From Paractinoplanes pyxinae (lineage in GTDB: Bacteria; Actinomycetota; Actinomycetes; Mycobacteriales; Micromonosporaceae): DNA of 64,000 nucleotides. The notes under the pieces are model-generated. The model had not been told where the DNA came from and made no database searches. It saw only the letters and a program-made list of their open reading frames with translations. Of the stretch, positions 1 through 8,393 are shown piece by piece. Position 1 is the stretch's first letter. Every line of letters begins with the position of its first letter. The translations under genes were made by a program, and so were the position numbers. The stretch spans positions 186,001-250,000 of the forward strand of contig NZ_JAPNTZ010000001.1 of the NCBI RefSeq assembly GCF_026626335.1, in the 5' to 3' direction.

Positions 1-459
1 CTGGTCAACCGGGTCATCGGGCGCTTCGGCGCGGTCCCGGTGCTGATCGCCGGCGTCGCCGTCACGCTGGCCGGCATGGTCTGGCTCAGCCGGGCCGGGG
101 CCGGCAGCGAGTACGTCACCGCGGTCGCCTTGCCGATGGTGCTCATCGGGGCCGGGCAGGGGCTCGCCTTCGCGCCGATGACTTCGGCCGGGCTGGCCGG
201 GGCCGACCCGGCCGACGCGGGCGCCGCCTCCGGGCTCGTCAACACGTTCCACCAGCTCGGCAGCGCTCTGGGCCTGGCCGTGCTGGCCGCCGTCGCCGGG
301 GGAGGGGCGCTGGCCGATCGGGTCGGCGCGGCCCTGACCGGCAGCAGCGTCCTGCTGGCCGTCGCCCTGGCGCTGGTCGTCACATTGATCGCCCTGCGGC
401 CCCGGCGGCGTCCCGCCGTGGTTGCGCCGACAACTGAGGGGTACTTGGTGAAGCCGTGA
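1..459 (+). CDS. MFS multidrug efflux transporter, C-terminal part (5' end outside window)
   Basis: The reading frame is open from base 1, so this is the 3' end of a longer gene. About 150 residues are visible, forming roughly four hydrophobic helices rich in Ala, Val and Leu. A segment like GAGQGLAFAPMTSAG followed by AGAASGLVNTFHQLGSALG is typical of the C-terminal half of 14-helix drug:proton antiporters (EmrB/QacA, DHA2). It would export small toxic compounds across the cytoplasmic membrane. The tail is short and basic. Its stop overlaps the GTG of the next gene by four bases, so the two are probably cotranscribed. Substrate is unknown. Confidence 0.85.
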   Translation: MVNRVIGRFGAVPVLIAGVAVTLAGMVWLSRAGAGSEYVTAVALPMVLIGAGQGLAFAPMTSAGLAGADPADAGAASGLVNTFHQLGSALGLAVLAAVAGGGALADRVGAALTGSSVLLAVALALVVTLIALRPRRRPAVVAPTTEGYLVKP

Positions 460-833
460 CAACCTGGACCGAAGACGAGCTGAGGCGCGTCGGTCAGGCC
501 GAGGAGCTGCAGATCAGCTCGACCCGGGCCGACGGGAGCCGGCGACCGTACGTGACCATCTGGGTCGTCCGCGACGGTGACGACATCTACGTGCGCAGCG
601 CGTACGGCGCCAACAACGGCTGGTTCCGGCGGGCCAAGGCGTCCGGGACCGGGCGCATCCGGGCCGGTGGGGTCGAGCGTGATGTCGAGTTCGCCGACGC
701 CGCCCCCGATGCGTACGCGGGAATTGATCAGGCCTATCACAGCAAGTACGACCGGTACGGACCGAAGATCGTCGGCTCCGTCGTCGGCGCGCAGGTCGCG
801 CCGCTCACCATCCGCTTATTGCCCCGCGACTGA
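456..833 (+). CDS. DUF2255 family protein
   Basis: This encodes 125 residues from a GTG that overlaps the upstream transporter stop (GTGA). It resembles the DUF2255 family: a small beta-barrel-like protein with a YVTIWVVRDGDDIYVRS-type strand pair, then a GWFRRA segment and a basic RAGGVERDVEF strand. The fold is related to flavin- or F420-binding split barrels of the deazaflavin-dependent nitroreductase type, but no catalytic role is established. No signal peptide or membrane segment is visible. Its place between an efflux pump and an aldo/keto reductase suggests redox or detoxification chemistry; that is inference. Confidence 0.8.
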   Translation: MTTWTEDELRRVGQAEELQISSTRADGSRRPYVTIWVVRDGDDIYVRSAYGANNGWFRRAKASGTGRIRAGGVERDVEFADAAPDAYAGIDQAYHSKYDRYGPKIVGSVVGAQVAPLTIRLLPRD

Positions 834-842
834 AGGACAATC

Positions 843-1721
843 ATGAGCACTGTCCCGAGCTTGAAGCTCAACAACGGCGTCGAGATGCCAGCGCTGGGCT
901 TCGGCGTCTTCCAGACCCCGCCCGACGAGACGACCGCCGCGGTCGAGGCGGCCCTGTCCACCGGCTACCGGCACGTCGACACCGCCGCCGCGTACGGCAA
1001 CGAACGCGAGGTCGGCCAGGCCGTGGCCAAGTCCGGTCAGCCGGTCTTCCTCGAGACCAAGATCTGGATCAGCGACTACGGGTACGACGAGACCCTGCAC
1101 GGCTTCGAGAAGAGCGCCGCCAAGCTGGGCGTCGACCGCATCGACCTGCTGATCCTGCACCAGGCGCTGCCGTCCGAGTTCGGCCGTACGCTCGACGCGT
1201 ACCGGGCCCTGGAGAAGTTGCTGGCCGACGGCAAGGTCCGGGCCATCGGCGTCAGCAACTTCATGGTCGAGCACCTGACCGAGCTGCTCGAGAAGACCAC
1301 TGTGGTGCCCGCGGTCAACCAGATCGAGGTGCACCCGTACTTCCAGCAGCGCGAGGTGCAGCAGTTCGGCGCCGAGCACGGCATCCTGACCCAGGCCTGG
1401 GCGCCGATCGGCGGCATCACGTTCTACCGCGACAGCGGCCACCGCAGCACCCTTGAAGACCCGGTCATCGGCGAGATTGCTTCGGCCTACGGCAAGAGCC
1501 CGGCCCAGGTGATGCTGCGCTGGCACCTGCAGCAGGGCCGTCAGGTGATCCCCAAGTCGACCAACGCGAAGCGCATCGCCGAGAACTTCGACGTGTTCGA
1601 CTTCGAGCTCACCGCGGACCAGCTGACCGCCATCGACAACCTGGAGACCGGCAAGCGCGGCGGCCCCGAACCGTCCGACGTCACGATGGAGACCTTCGGC
1701 CGGCCCATCCCCGAGGCCTGA
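843..1721 (+). CDS. aldo/keto reductase
   Basis: A 292-residue NADPH-dependent aldo/keto reductase with the (beta/alpha)8 fold, matching the usual length of bacterial AKR5-type enzymes (2,5-diketo-D-gluconate reductase-like). The catalytic tetrad is visible: Asp46 and Tyr51 in HVDTAAAYGNE, Lys73 in ETKIW, and His106 in LLILHQ. The NADPH-binding IPKSTNAKRIAEN segment lies near the C-terminus. The ATG at 843 has an AAGGA ribosome site just upstream. It follows the DUF2255 gene by nine bases and is probably the third gene of that operon. It would reduce aldehydes or ketones in the cytosol; the physiological substrate cannot be read from sequence. Confidence 0.92.
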   Translation: MSTVPSLKLNNGVEMPALGFGVFQTPPDETTAAVEAALSTGYRHVDTAAAYGNEREVGQAVAKSGQPVFLETKIWISDYGYDETLHGFEKSAAKLGVDRIDLLILHQALPSEFGRTLDAYRALEKLLADGKVRAIGVSNFMVEHLTELLEKTTVVPAVNQIEVHPYFQQREVQQFGAEHGILTQAWAPIGGITFYRDSGHRSTLEDPVIGEIASAYGKSPAQVMLRWHLQQGRQVIPKSTNAKRIAENFDVFDFELTADQLTAIDNLETGKRGGPEPSDVTMETFGRPIPEA

Positions 1722-1768
1722 TCGATCCCGCCTGACGTCTTGACATCGGTCGATGGCGAGCCTGGAAT

Positions 1769-1784
1769 GTTACCGGGAGGTAAC
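1769..1784. promoter_or_regulatory. inverted repeat GTTACC-N4-GGTAAC over a ribosome-binding site
   Basis: A perfect 6-bp inverted repeat separated by GGGA. The right arm begins with the GG of the GGAGG ribosome site (1776-1780) for the secreted hydrolase starting at 1788. Either a repressor bound here or a small RNA hairpin could block initiation. The pattern resembles TetR-type operators; no matching regulator lies next to it. Confidence 0.45.
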
Positions 1785-1787
1785 GCC

Positions 1788-3182
1788 ATGCTCCGGGGTC
1801 GTGCCGCAGTCGTCCTTGCTCTGCTCGTCTCGTTCGCCGCAGCGCCGGCGCCCGCGATGGCCGCCGCGCCGGCCTGTGCGGCGCCGGCGCCGAGCACGAC
1901 CCAGCCGGGTTACCTCGTCGCCGATCCGGCGTGCAATGTGGACGGCACGCCGTTCGTGGCGCTGCCGGGCGCCCGGGTGCACGTCGGGATCGAGGCCGGG
2001 GCGGCCTATCGCATCGAGGTGCCGGACGCGTGGAACGGGCGGCTCGTCGTCTGGGCCCACGGCTACCGGGGGACAGGCACGACCGTCTACGTCGACAATC
2101 CCGGGCTGCGCGAGCACTACGTGAAGCGCGGCTACGCGTGGGCCGCCTCGAGTTACGCGACCAACGGGTACGACGTCGGGCAGGGGGTCCGCGACTCGGT
2201 CGCCCTGATCGACGTGTTCCGGCGGGTCGCCGACGTCCGGGCCCGGTCGGTGATCATGTCGGGGGCGTCGATGGGCGGGCACGTCACCGCCGTCGCCATC
2301 GAGGAACACCCGCGGGCGTTCGCCGGCGCCATGCCGTACTGCGGTGTGCTCGGTGACACGGCGCTCTACGACTACTTCCTGGACGCGAACGTCACGGCGG
2401 CCGCGCTGGCCGGGGTGGACATCGAGTTCCCGCTGAAGCCGGACGCCGGCTATCAGCAGCGCTGGCGCGAGCAGGTGGGGCGGATCGTCCCGGCGCTCGG
2501 CCTGCCGGCCGCGTCCACGCCGGCCGGGCGCACCTGGTCGGCGGTGGTGGAGCGGCGCAGCGGCGGGGACCGGCCCGGGTTCGACAGCGCCTTCGCGTAC
2601 TGGAACGCGGCGCCCTCATTGCCGCCGCTGGCCGACCTGCCGTTCCTGTTCGGGCTGTATCCCGGCCTGCAGGGTGGCACGGCGGGCATCGCGCCCGGCA
2701 ACGTCGCCGACAACCGCCGCACGATCTATCGCAGCACCGACCGCCTGTGGCCGACCACAGCCGAGTGGCGTCTGAATCAAAAAGTGCTTCGGGTACGCCG
2801 TACGGCCGCGGCCGACCCGGGCCTGGCCGGCATTCCCCGCGTCGACGGCAACCCCCGGATCCCGGTCCTCAGCCTGCACGACATCGGCGACCTGTTCGTG
2901 CCGTTCTCGATGGAGCAGGCGTACGCGACCCGGGCCGCCCGCCACGGCAAGTCCCGCCTGTTCGTGTCCCGGGCCATCCGCGGGGTCGGCCACTGCGACT
3001 TCACCCAGCCCGAACTGACCGAGGCCTTCGACGACCTGACCAGCTGGATCGCCACCGGCCACCGCCCCGCCGGCGACGCCGTCCTCAACCGCCGGGCGGT
3101 CGCCGACCCGGCCTTCGGCTGCCGCTTCACCCGAGGCGCCCACCGCACCTTCGTCGCGCCGGCCTGCCCCGCTGCTCCGTAG
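1788..3182 (+). CDS. secreted alpha/beta hydrolase
   Basis: About 464 residues from ATG 1788, chosen because GGAGG lies seven bases upstream and a signal peptide follows at once (MLRGRAAVVLALLVSFAA, cleavage near PAMAAAP). An upstream in-frame start at 1740 would bury the signal peptide. The mature protein has the alpha/beta-hydrolase nucleophile elbow G-A-S-M-G with Ser161, an early HGYRG oxyanion-type loop, and a late GHCDF segment carrying the likely catalytic His. It is probably an extracellular esterase or peptidase-like hydrolase. It is larger than a minimal lipase, with a long cap between strands. It stands alone behind a palindrome that overlaps its ribosome site. Confidence 0.8.
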   Translation: MLRGRAAVVLALLVSFAAAPAPAMAAAPACAAPAPSTTQPGYLVADPACNVDGTPFVALPGARVHVGIEAGAAYRIEVPDAWNGRLVVWAHGYRGTGTTVYVDNPGLREHYVKRGYAWAASSYATNGYDVGQGVRDSVALIDVFRRVADVRARSVIMSGASMGGHVTAVAIEEHPRAFAGAMPYCGVLGDTALYDYFLDANVTAAALAGVDIEFPLKPDAGYQQRWREQVGRIVPALGLPAASTPAGRTWSAVVERRSGGDRPGFDSAFAYWNAAPSLPPLADLPFLFGLYPGLQGGTAGIAPGNVADNRRTIYRSTDRLWPTTAEWRLNQKVLRVRRTAAADPGLAGIPRVDGNPRIPVLSLHDIGDLFVPFSMEQAYATRAARHGKSRLFVSRAIRGVGHCDFTQPELTEAFDDLTSWIATGHRPAGDAVLNRRAVADPAFGCRFTRGAHRTFVAPACPAAP

Positions 3183-3244
3183 CCCGTGCAACCATTCGGG
3201 CCCTTCGCTCGTCTTGGTGCGCATGAAACGGAGAGAGGCCACAC

Positions 3245-3766
3245 ATGGCCCGCGGTGACGACGAGTTCATCGCGTTCGCCCAGGCCAGTTCGTCGCGGCT
3301 GCAACGGGCGGCGTACCTGCTCACGGGCGACCAGCACGCCGCCGAGGAAGCGGCCCAGGCGACGTTGGTCAGGGTGTACGCGGCCTGGGGGCGGGTCAGC
3401 CGCAAGGACCCCTACGCGTACGCCCGCACGGTGCTCACCAACCTGGTCACCGACCAGTGGCGGCGACCCATGCGCGAGTACGCGACCGAGACCATGCCGG
3501 AACCGCCGGCCGCCCAGGACGTCGCCGACGTCGTGTCGAAGCGGCGCTGGCTGATCACCGCTCTGCGGGCGTTGTCACCGCGGGAACGGGCGGTGATCGT
3601 GCTGCGGCACTTCTTCGACGCCAGCGAGGCCGAGGTGGCCCGCGAACTAGACCTGTCCGCGGGCACGGTGAAAAGCCTCAACTCCCGGGCCCTGGCGAAA
3701 CTGCGCATCACGGCCGGCCTGGTGCCGCCGCTACGAACCGAGACCGAGGCAGGGGTAGGACAGTGA
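3245..3766 (+). CDS. SigE-family ECF RNA polymerase sigma factor
   Basis: A 173-residue sigma-70 factor of the actinobacterial SigE/ECF type. Region 2 is seen in the first half (FIAFAQASSSRLQRAAYLLTG, then DQHAAEEAAQ and ANLVTDQWRR-like helices). Region 4 is in the second half: LSPRERAVIVLRHFFD, then AEVARELDLSAGTVKS as the DNA-recognition helix-turn-helix. The ATG at 3245 follows a GAGAGAGG ribosome site. The stop overlaps the GTG of the next gene, a single-pass membrane protein, which is the classical sigma/anti-sigma arrangement. It would redirect RNA polymerase in response to an envelope or secreted signal. Confidence 0.92.
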   Translation: MARGDDEFIAFAQASSSRLQRAAYLLTGDQHAAEEAAQATLVRVYAAWGRVSRKDPYAYARTVLTNLVTDQWRRPMREYATETMPEPPAAQDVADVVSKRRWLITALRALSPRERAVIVLRHFFDASEAEVARELDLSAGTVKSLNSRALAKLRITAGLVPPLRTETEAGVGQ

Positions 3767-4485
3767 CGCAGCTCGAAGAACTGAAGGACGCCATGCACTC
3801 ACCACCCGACTTCCGCCCCGCGCCGATGGATCTGCAGCAGGTGATGGCGTCCGGAGGCCGCATGCGCCGCCGCCGTCGACTCTTGGTCGGCGGTGCGTCC
3901 GCGCTGACGGTGGCCGCCCTGCTGATCGGCGGCAACCAACTGGCCGGCGGCTCAACCTTCCCGACCCCGGCCGCCGGCCCGTCGGCGCCGCTGCCGTCAG
4001 CCGTCAACTCGTCGGCGCCCGGCGTGCTCGGCGCGGTCATCGAGACGGGCAGGCAGGCCGAAGGCCGCCGATGGATCCTCTACGTCGAGACGGTCGACCC
4101 CGACAACCTCGACGAAACGCTGACCCTGATTCTCGGGCGCACCAAGACCGGCACGATTGACGACTTCCGCCCAGAGATCGAAAGCAACGACCCCGGAGCC
4201 GGACGCATGGCCCCGGGCTTCCACGCGGTCAAGGCCGGCCGGCTTCTCAACGGCCGCACCACCCCGACCTTCGGCTACTACGTCGGCGACGCCACCAGAA
4301 TCACCGCCCGCGACGCCACCACCGGCAAGACGGTCGAAGCGAAACGGGCGGCGTGGAGCGGGTTCGCCCCAACGGAAAAGGCCCAGATCTTCTGGTTCGA
4401 CTTCACGGAGGGCCGGCCGCCGGCCACCTTGACCGACCTCACCGCGTACGACGCCAACGGATCCGAACTGCACGTCGCCGGCTGA
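3763..4485 (+). CDS. putative membrane anti-sigma factor / sigma-associated protein
   Basis: About 240 residues starting at GTG 3763, which overlaps the sigma-factor stop by four bases (GTGA). The N-terminal ~45 residues are cytosolic (MTQLEELKDAMHS..., then a run of arginines RMRRRRR), followed by one transmembrane helix (LTVAALLIGG) and an extracytoplasmic domain of ~160 residues. No zinc-binding HxxxCxxC motif is visible in the short N-terminal part, so it is not a ZAS-type anti-sigma. The membrane topology and translational coupling support a regulatory partner role. The outer domain is not recognised. Reading frames further upstream in the same phase are shadows of the sigma gene. Confidence 0.7.
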   Translation: MTQLEELKDAMHSPPDFRPAPMDLQQVMASGGRMRRRRRLLVGGASALTVAALLIGGNQLAGGSTFPTPAAGPSAPLPSAVNSSAPGVLGAVIETGRQAEGRRWILYVETVDPDNLDETLTLILGRTKTGTIDDFRPEIESNDPGAGRMAPGFHAVKAGRLLNGRTTPTFGYYVGDATRITARDATTGKTVEAKRAAWSGFAPTEKAQIFWFDFTEGRPPATLTDLTAYDANGSELHVAG

Positions 4486-4550
4486 GACGCGCTTTCTCAC
4501 TCCGCGCAGAGGTTGGTGCGGCACGGGGTGTCGTTTGTTTAGTAGCTGCC

Positions 4551-4588
4551 GGCCGGCCGGCTCGGTTGGGATGCCGAGCCGGCCGGCC
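4551..4588. terminator. bidirectional hairpin between convergent genes
   Basis: Arms 4551-4565 and 4574-4588 are perfectly complementary over 15 bp (core GGCCGGCCGGCTCGG) with an 8-base loop. It lies between the stop of the anti-sigma gene and the stop of the convergent lipoprotein gene. No strong T-tract follows, as is common in actinomycete terminators. Confidence 0.75.
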
Positions 4589-4593
4589 AGTGG

Positions 4594-5118
4594 TCAGCGG
4601 CAGGCGCCGTAGCGGGCGCTGCGGAAGCGCTTGATGACGTCGGCCGGGACGCCGGGGCAGATGTCGGCGGTGCCGCTGCTGAGGACGGTCCAGGCGCCGG
4701 CGGCGTGCTTGAAGACGACGTAGGACTCGTCGGAGTTGGAGCGCTCGGGGACCGTGGTGGCCGCGTAGCTCTTGTAGCAGACGATTTTCGTGAACGTGGA
4801 GTCCGGGAAGACGCCGTCGTCGGGGTTCGCCTTCAAAGCCTTCTGCAGTTGAGCGTTGGTCACGGGGCAGGCCGCCGTGGGCGCCTTGGTCGGAGACGTC
4901 GAGGTGCGGGTCGGGCGGGCGCCCGTGGTGGCCGCGCCGGTCGTGGGGGCGGCCTCCGTGGTCGGTGCAGGCGGCGGCGTCGTCGTCGTGGCCGAGGAAG
5001 TCGGCGCGGCGGCCGGCGCCGCAGCGCCGTCGACCCGCTCGACGCCGCCCGCGCACCCGGACAGCAGAAGGGCGGCGGCGGTGGTGGTGGTGACAACGGC
5101 CAGGAGGGACTTGCGCAT
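4594..5118 (-). CDS. secreted lipoprotein of unknown function
   Basis: 174 residues with a lipoprotein signal: MRKSLLAVVTTTTAAALLLSGC, the lipobox being LLSGC with Cys22. A Thr/Pro/Ala-rich linker of ~60 residues follows, which would span the peptidoglycan. The C-terminal ~90-residue domain has three cysteines (ACPV, VCYKS, ICPG) plus a C-terminal one in YGACR, allowing two disulphides. I do not recognise this domain; it may bind a ligand at the outer membrane face. The gene is monocistronic, bounded by a strong hairpin downstream and the long repeat-rich gap upstream. Confidence 0.75.
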   Translation of the reverse strand: MRKSLLAVVTTTTAAALLLSGCAGGVERVDGAAAPAAAPTSSATTTTPPPAPTTEAAPTTGAATTGARPTRTSTSPTKAPTAACPVTNAQLQKALKANPDDGVFPDSTFTKIVCYKSYAATTVPERSNSDESYVVFKHAAGAWTVLSSGTADICPGVPADVIKRFRSARYGACR

Positions 5119-5375
5119 CTCGGTAACCCCGTTCGTTCATCGCATGACTCTGTTGTCTGGTGCGATGCGGTCCCGGACCACTTAGTTCTCATGATCAGGT
5201 AACGGGATCATAACGGCTGCGTCGTCGCCGATCAGCGGGCCGGACTGAGCTTCCGATCAGGCAACGGAAGCACGGCGGCCACGCAGTCGCGATCAGCCGC
5301 CACCCGCACGGGGCCTTGAGGCGGTGACGCGGCGGCGGGTCGAGCGCAGGACGCCCGTATCGACAGGGCTCGCCG

Positions 5376-5427
5376 TCAACATGTTGATGCCGTACATATT
5401 GACGTCAATGTTGATTCAGTCAATATG
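5376..5427. promoter_or_regulatory. cluster of nested palindromes with TTGA/TCAA arms
   Basis: Within 52 bases lie the perfect 12-bp palindromes TCAACATGTTGA (5376-5387) and ATTGACGTCAAT (5398-5409). There is also an inverted repeat CATATTGAC (5395-5403) / GTCAATATG (5419-5427). The patch is AT-rich against a very GC-rich background. It looks like a multi-site operator or origin-like element. No gene starts immediately on either side; the nearest are the lipoprotein start at 5118 (minus strand) and the GTG at 6356. Confidence 0.45.
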
Positions 5428-5443
5428 AACCCCGTCCACATCC

Positions 5444-6080
5444 GTGTGATCGGGCGGCAGTCAACCGAGCCGGTTCCTCACCCGCGCGTCTGTTGGCGGT
5501 CGGTCGGCAGCGGGCGTGGCCACTTGCTCGCCCTGCGCGGTCGGCCGGCGAACTACTTAGTCGCTCTCGTCCGCGTGGTCGGCTGGCAGCCAACGCTGGC
5601 CGCTTGCTCGACTGCGCGGTCGTCCGGCGGCCGTCCCAGGGGCTTTCTCGTCCGCGCGGTCGGTCGGCAGTCTCGGTTGTTGGCGTGGCCGATTCCTTGC
5701 CTGCGCGGTCGGTGGGCCGCCAACGTAGCCGCTCGCTCCGTGCGATCGGCCGGCGGTCAACCTGGCCGCATTTCGCCGGCGCGGTCGGTCAGCAGTCGGC
5801 CAGCGGGGAATGTGGCCGCTTCGTCACCCGCGCGGTCGGCTGGCACCCAACGTGGCGCTTCCTTGACCGCGGTCGGCTGGCGTCCACCATGGCGCTTCTT
5901 GCCCGCGCGATTGGCCGGTAGTTAACCCGGCCGCTTCCTTGCTCGCACGTGGGGTAGGCGTCGGCTGGCTGCCAACCGGCTGGATGCTCGTCCCGCGCGT
6001 TCGGCCGGCGGTCAACCTGACCGCTTTCCTCCGCGCGGTCGGGCGGTGGCCGAGCTGGCTGCTTGCTCGTCCGCGCCGGA
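5444..6080. repeat. degenerate tandem repeat array, ~15 units of ~40 bp
   Basis: Units share a core close to CGCGCGGTCGGCCGGCAG, followed by YCAACSTGGCCGCTT and a CTCG-like end. Fifteen cores start near 5444, 5494, 5535, 5573, 5614, 5654, 5703, 5740, 5779, 5830, 5867, 5905, 5955, 5995 and 6033. Steps are 37-41 bases, with four longer ones of 49-51. Because most steps are not multiples of three, no single reading frame is kept, so I treat the array as non-coding. The whole gap 5119-6355 holds no convincing gene; 6085-6260 shows nothing I can name beyond GC-rich sequence. Confidence 0.8.
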
Positions 6081-6355
6081 GGCCTCGCATCGAGCGCGAG
6101 GCGGTGCGCGTCGGGCTTTGGCTGCGCTTTGTGGGCGGCCTTCGCGTGGGGCGACATCGTCGGCGGGTGGGGGAATCGCTGTTGATCTGGTCGGGGACCG
6201 GTGGCCGGGGTGGTGCGTTCGGGGCGGTGTGGGCGGCATTAAGGGCAACCGGCGGGGCGGGAGGACGCAGATAAGAGAAAATCTCACATCTACATCTATG
6301 AATGGGGTGTGACATTTTTTACACTCGCCCCCACTGATCAAGGAGGGGGTTTCCG

Positions 6356-8392
6356 GTGACGAGACTGCGCAAACTGGCTGCGGGCTTACTGGTGTTCGGG
6401 CTCGTCGGGGGGCTGCCCGCGCCCGCCGTCGCGGCTGCGGCCTGGGCGCCCGCGTACACCCTGGAGGGCGCCTGCATGACGCTTCAGGTGTTCGACGGGG
6501 CCACCTCCAAGGGGTTCGTCCGCCGGGATTCCGTGGGGTACGGCTTCACGGGCACGGCGGCGGGCGCTGAGCCGTTCCGGTTCGAGGCGACCCAGCTGGG
6601 CCGGTATCTGCTGCGTGACTCGACCGGCAAGCCGCCCTATCAGAGCGTGCTGAACTGGGTGTGGGCCGGTGACTCGTACGGGGAAAGGGCCGACTGGACG
6701 GTGAGCGCCGCCGACGGCCGCTACCGGTTCGTGTCGACCGCTACCGGGCAGCAGATGGGCGTCTACCTCGGCGGGCTGGGCGCGGGCAACGCGAACTCGA
6801 CCGTTGCGCTGGCGCCGGCCAGTGGGTGCGCGGCCGCGCCGGACATCGCCACCGGGGTCAGCGGCACCCCGGCGCCCGGTGTCGACGCCAACGGCAAGCT
6901 GGTCGGGTGGATCGACGCGCACGCGCACATCACGGCGTCCGAGGCGTTCGGTGGCTCGCTGCACTGCGGTGACCCGTACGCGCCGGGTGGCGTGACGGTT
7001 GCGCTCAAGGGGTGCCCGTCGCACGCGACTCTCGGCTGGGGTGCGCTGCTCGAGGCGATCATCGCCGGCACCGACCCGATCGACTCGGCCGAGGACGGCT
7101 GGCCCACGTTCGGCGACTGGCCGCAGTACGACACGATGCTGCACGAGGCCTCGTACTTCCGCAGCCTGGAACGCGCCTGGCAGTCGGGGCAGCGGGTGCT
7201 CAACGTGCTGCTGGTGGCCAACCGGGTCATCTGCGGGCTGACGCTGCAGCACACGTCGTGCGACGAGATGGACCAGATCCGCGCGCAGTCGGACTTCCTG
7301 CGCAAGATGCAGGACTATGTGGACGCCCGCAGCGGCGGCCCCGGTAAGGGCTGGTTCCGGCTGGCCACCACCCCGGCCCAGGTGCGTCAGATCGCCGCCC
7401 AGGGCAAGCTGGCCGTCACCATCGGCGTCGAGAACTCCGAGATCTTCGGGTGCCGCGAGGTCAACGACGTGCCGCAGTGCACCAAGGCCCAGATCGACGC
7501 CGGCCTCGACGAGCTGGCCGGCATGGGCGTCAGCGGCATCTACCCGGTGCACAAGTTCGACAACGCGTTCGGCGGCACCCGCTTCGACGAGGGGGTCACC
7601 GGCGCCGCGGTCAACGTGGGCAACCTGATCTCGACCGGGCACTGGTGGCAGGCGACCTCGTGCACCGGGCCCTCCGACAACGAGCAGCCGCTGGTCAGCG
7701 ACGACTTCGCCCGGTTGCTGCAGCTCGGTGTGGGGCTGCCCGCCGGGGCGATCCTGCCGGTCTACCCGAGTGGCAAGATCTGCAACGTACGGGGTCTGAC
7801 CGAGCTCGGCCGTTATCTGGTTGAGCGGATGATGGACCGCGGCATGATCATCCACATCGACCACATGAGCGTGAAGGCCGCCTCGGCTGTGCTCGACCTG
7901 GCCGAGCAGGCCAAGTACCCGGGCGTCGCCTCGGTGCACAGCTGGTCCGACCCGTCGATGGTCAACCGGATGCTCGGGGTCGGCGGTTTCGTGGCCGGCT
8001 ACGCGTTCTCGGCCACCCCGGACGGTCAGGACACGCCCACCTTCCTCGAGGAGTGGCGGCGGAACACGTCGCTGGCCAACGGCTCGAAGATCACCGGGTA
8101 CGGGGTCGGGACCGACGTGAACGGCCTGGGCACGCAGGCGGCCCCGCGCCAGGACGCCGCCGCCCGCCCGCTGACCTATCCGTTCACCGCGACCAACGGC
8201 ACCCGGGTGGACAGGCAGGTCTACGGCACCCGCACGTTCGACCTCAACACCGACGGCGTGGCCCAGTACGGCCTGTACGCGGACTGGCTGACCGACCTGC
8301 TCAACCAGGCCGGCCCGGACGCCCCGGCGCTGCGCCGGCAGTTGCTCAGCGGCGCCGAGGCGTACGTCTCGATGTGGGAGAAGGCCCGCTGA
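6356..8392 (+). CDS. secreted M19-like (membrane dipeptidase-type) amidohydrolase with N-terminal beta domain
   Basis: 678 residues from GTG 6356, behind a strong AAGGAGGGGG ribosome site. A signal peptide (~27 residues, cleaved near AVAAAAW) is followed by a ~130-residue beta-rich domain that looks like a lectin- or fascin-type module. The main domain starts at WIDAHAHI, the metal-binding HxH of amidohydrolase-fold enzymes, and continues with VTIGVENSEIFG, YPVHKFDNAFGG and IHIDHMSVK, as in renal dipeptidase (M19) relatives. It probably cleaves an exported dipeptide- or lactam-like substrate outside the cell. AT-rich DNA at 6271-6330 is its likely promoter region. The stop is one base from the convergent next gene. 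Confidence 0.75.
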   Translation: MTRLRKLAAGLLVFGLVGGLPAPAVAAAAWAPAYTLEGACMTLQVFDGATSKGFVRRDSVGYGFTGTAAGAEPFRFEATQLGRYLLRDSTGKPPYQSVLNWVWAGDSYGERADWTVSAADGRYRFVSTATGQQMGVYLGGLGAGNANSTVALAPASGCAAAPDIATGVSGTPAPGVDANGKLVGWIDAHAHITASEAFGGSLHCGDPYAPGGVTVALKGCPSHATLGWGALLEAIIAGTDPIDSAEDGWPTFGDWPQYDTMLHEASYFRSLERAWQSGQRVLNVLLVANRVICGLTLQHTSCDEMDQIRAQSDFLRKMQDYVDARSGGPGKGWFRLATTPAQVRQIAAQGKLAVTIGVENSEIFGCREVNDVPQCTKAQIDAGLDELAGMGVSGIYPVHKFDNAFGGTRFDEGVTGAAVNVGNLISTGHWWQATSCTGPSDNEQPLVSDDFARLLQLGVGLPAGAILPVYPSGKICNVRGLTELGRYLVERMMDRGMIIHIDHMSVKAASAVLDLAEQAKYPGVASVHSWSDPSMVNRMLGVGGFVAGYAFSATPDGQDTPTFLEEWRRNTSLANGSKITGYGVGTDVNGLGTQAAPRQDAAARPLTYPFTATNGTRVDRQVYGTRTFDLNTDGVAQYGLYADWLTDLLNQAGPDAPALRRQLLSGAEAYVSMWEKAR

Positions 8393-8393
8393 G

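Noticed and set aside
5444-6080. CRISPR array
   Set aside because: Units are degenerate along their whole length, there are no invariant repeats with unique spacers, and no cas genes lie nearby.
5425-6315. Several overlapping ORFs of 80-166 residues in the repeat-rich gap
   Set aside because: Their repeats change frame because the DNA steps are mostly not multiples of three; no ribosome sites or recognisable domains; both strands give equal-quality ORFs, which reflects GC bias.
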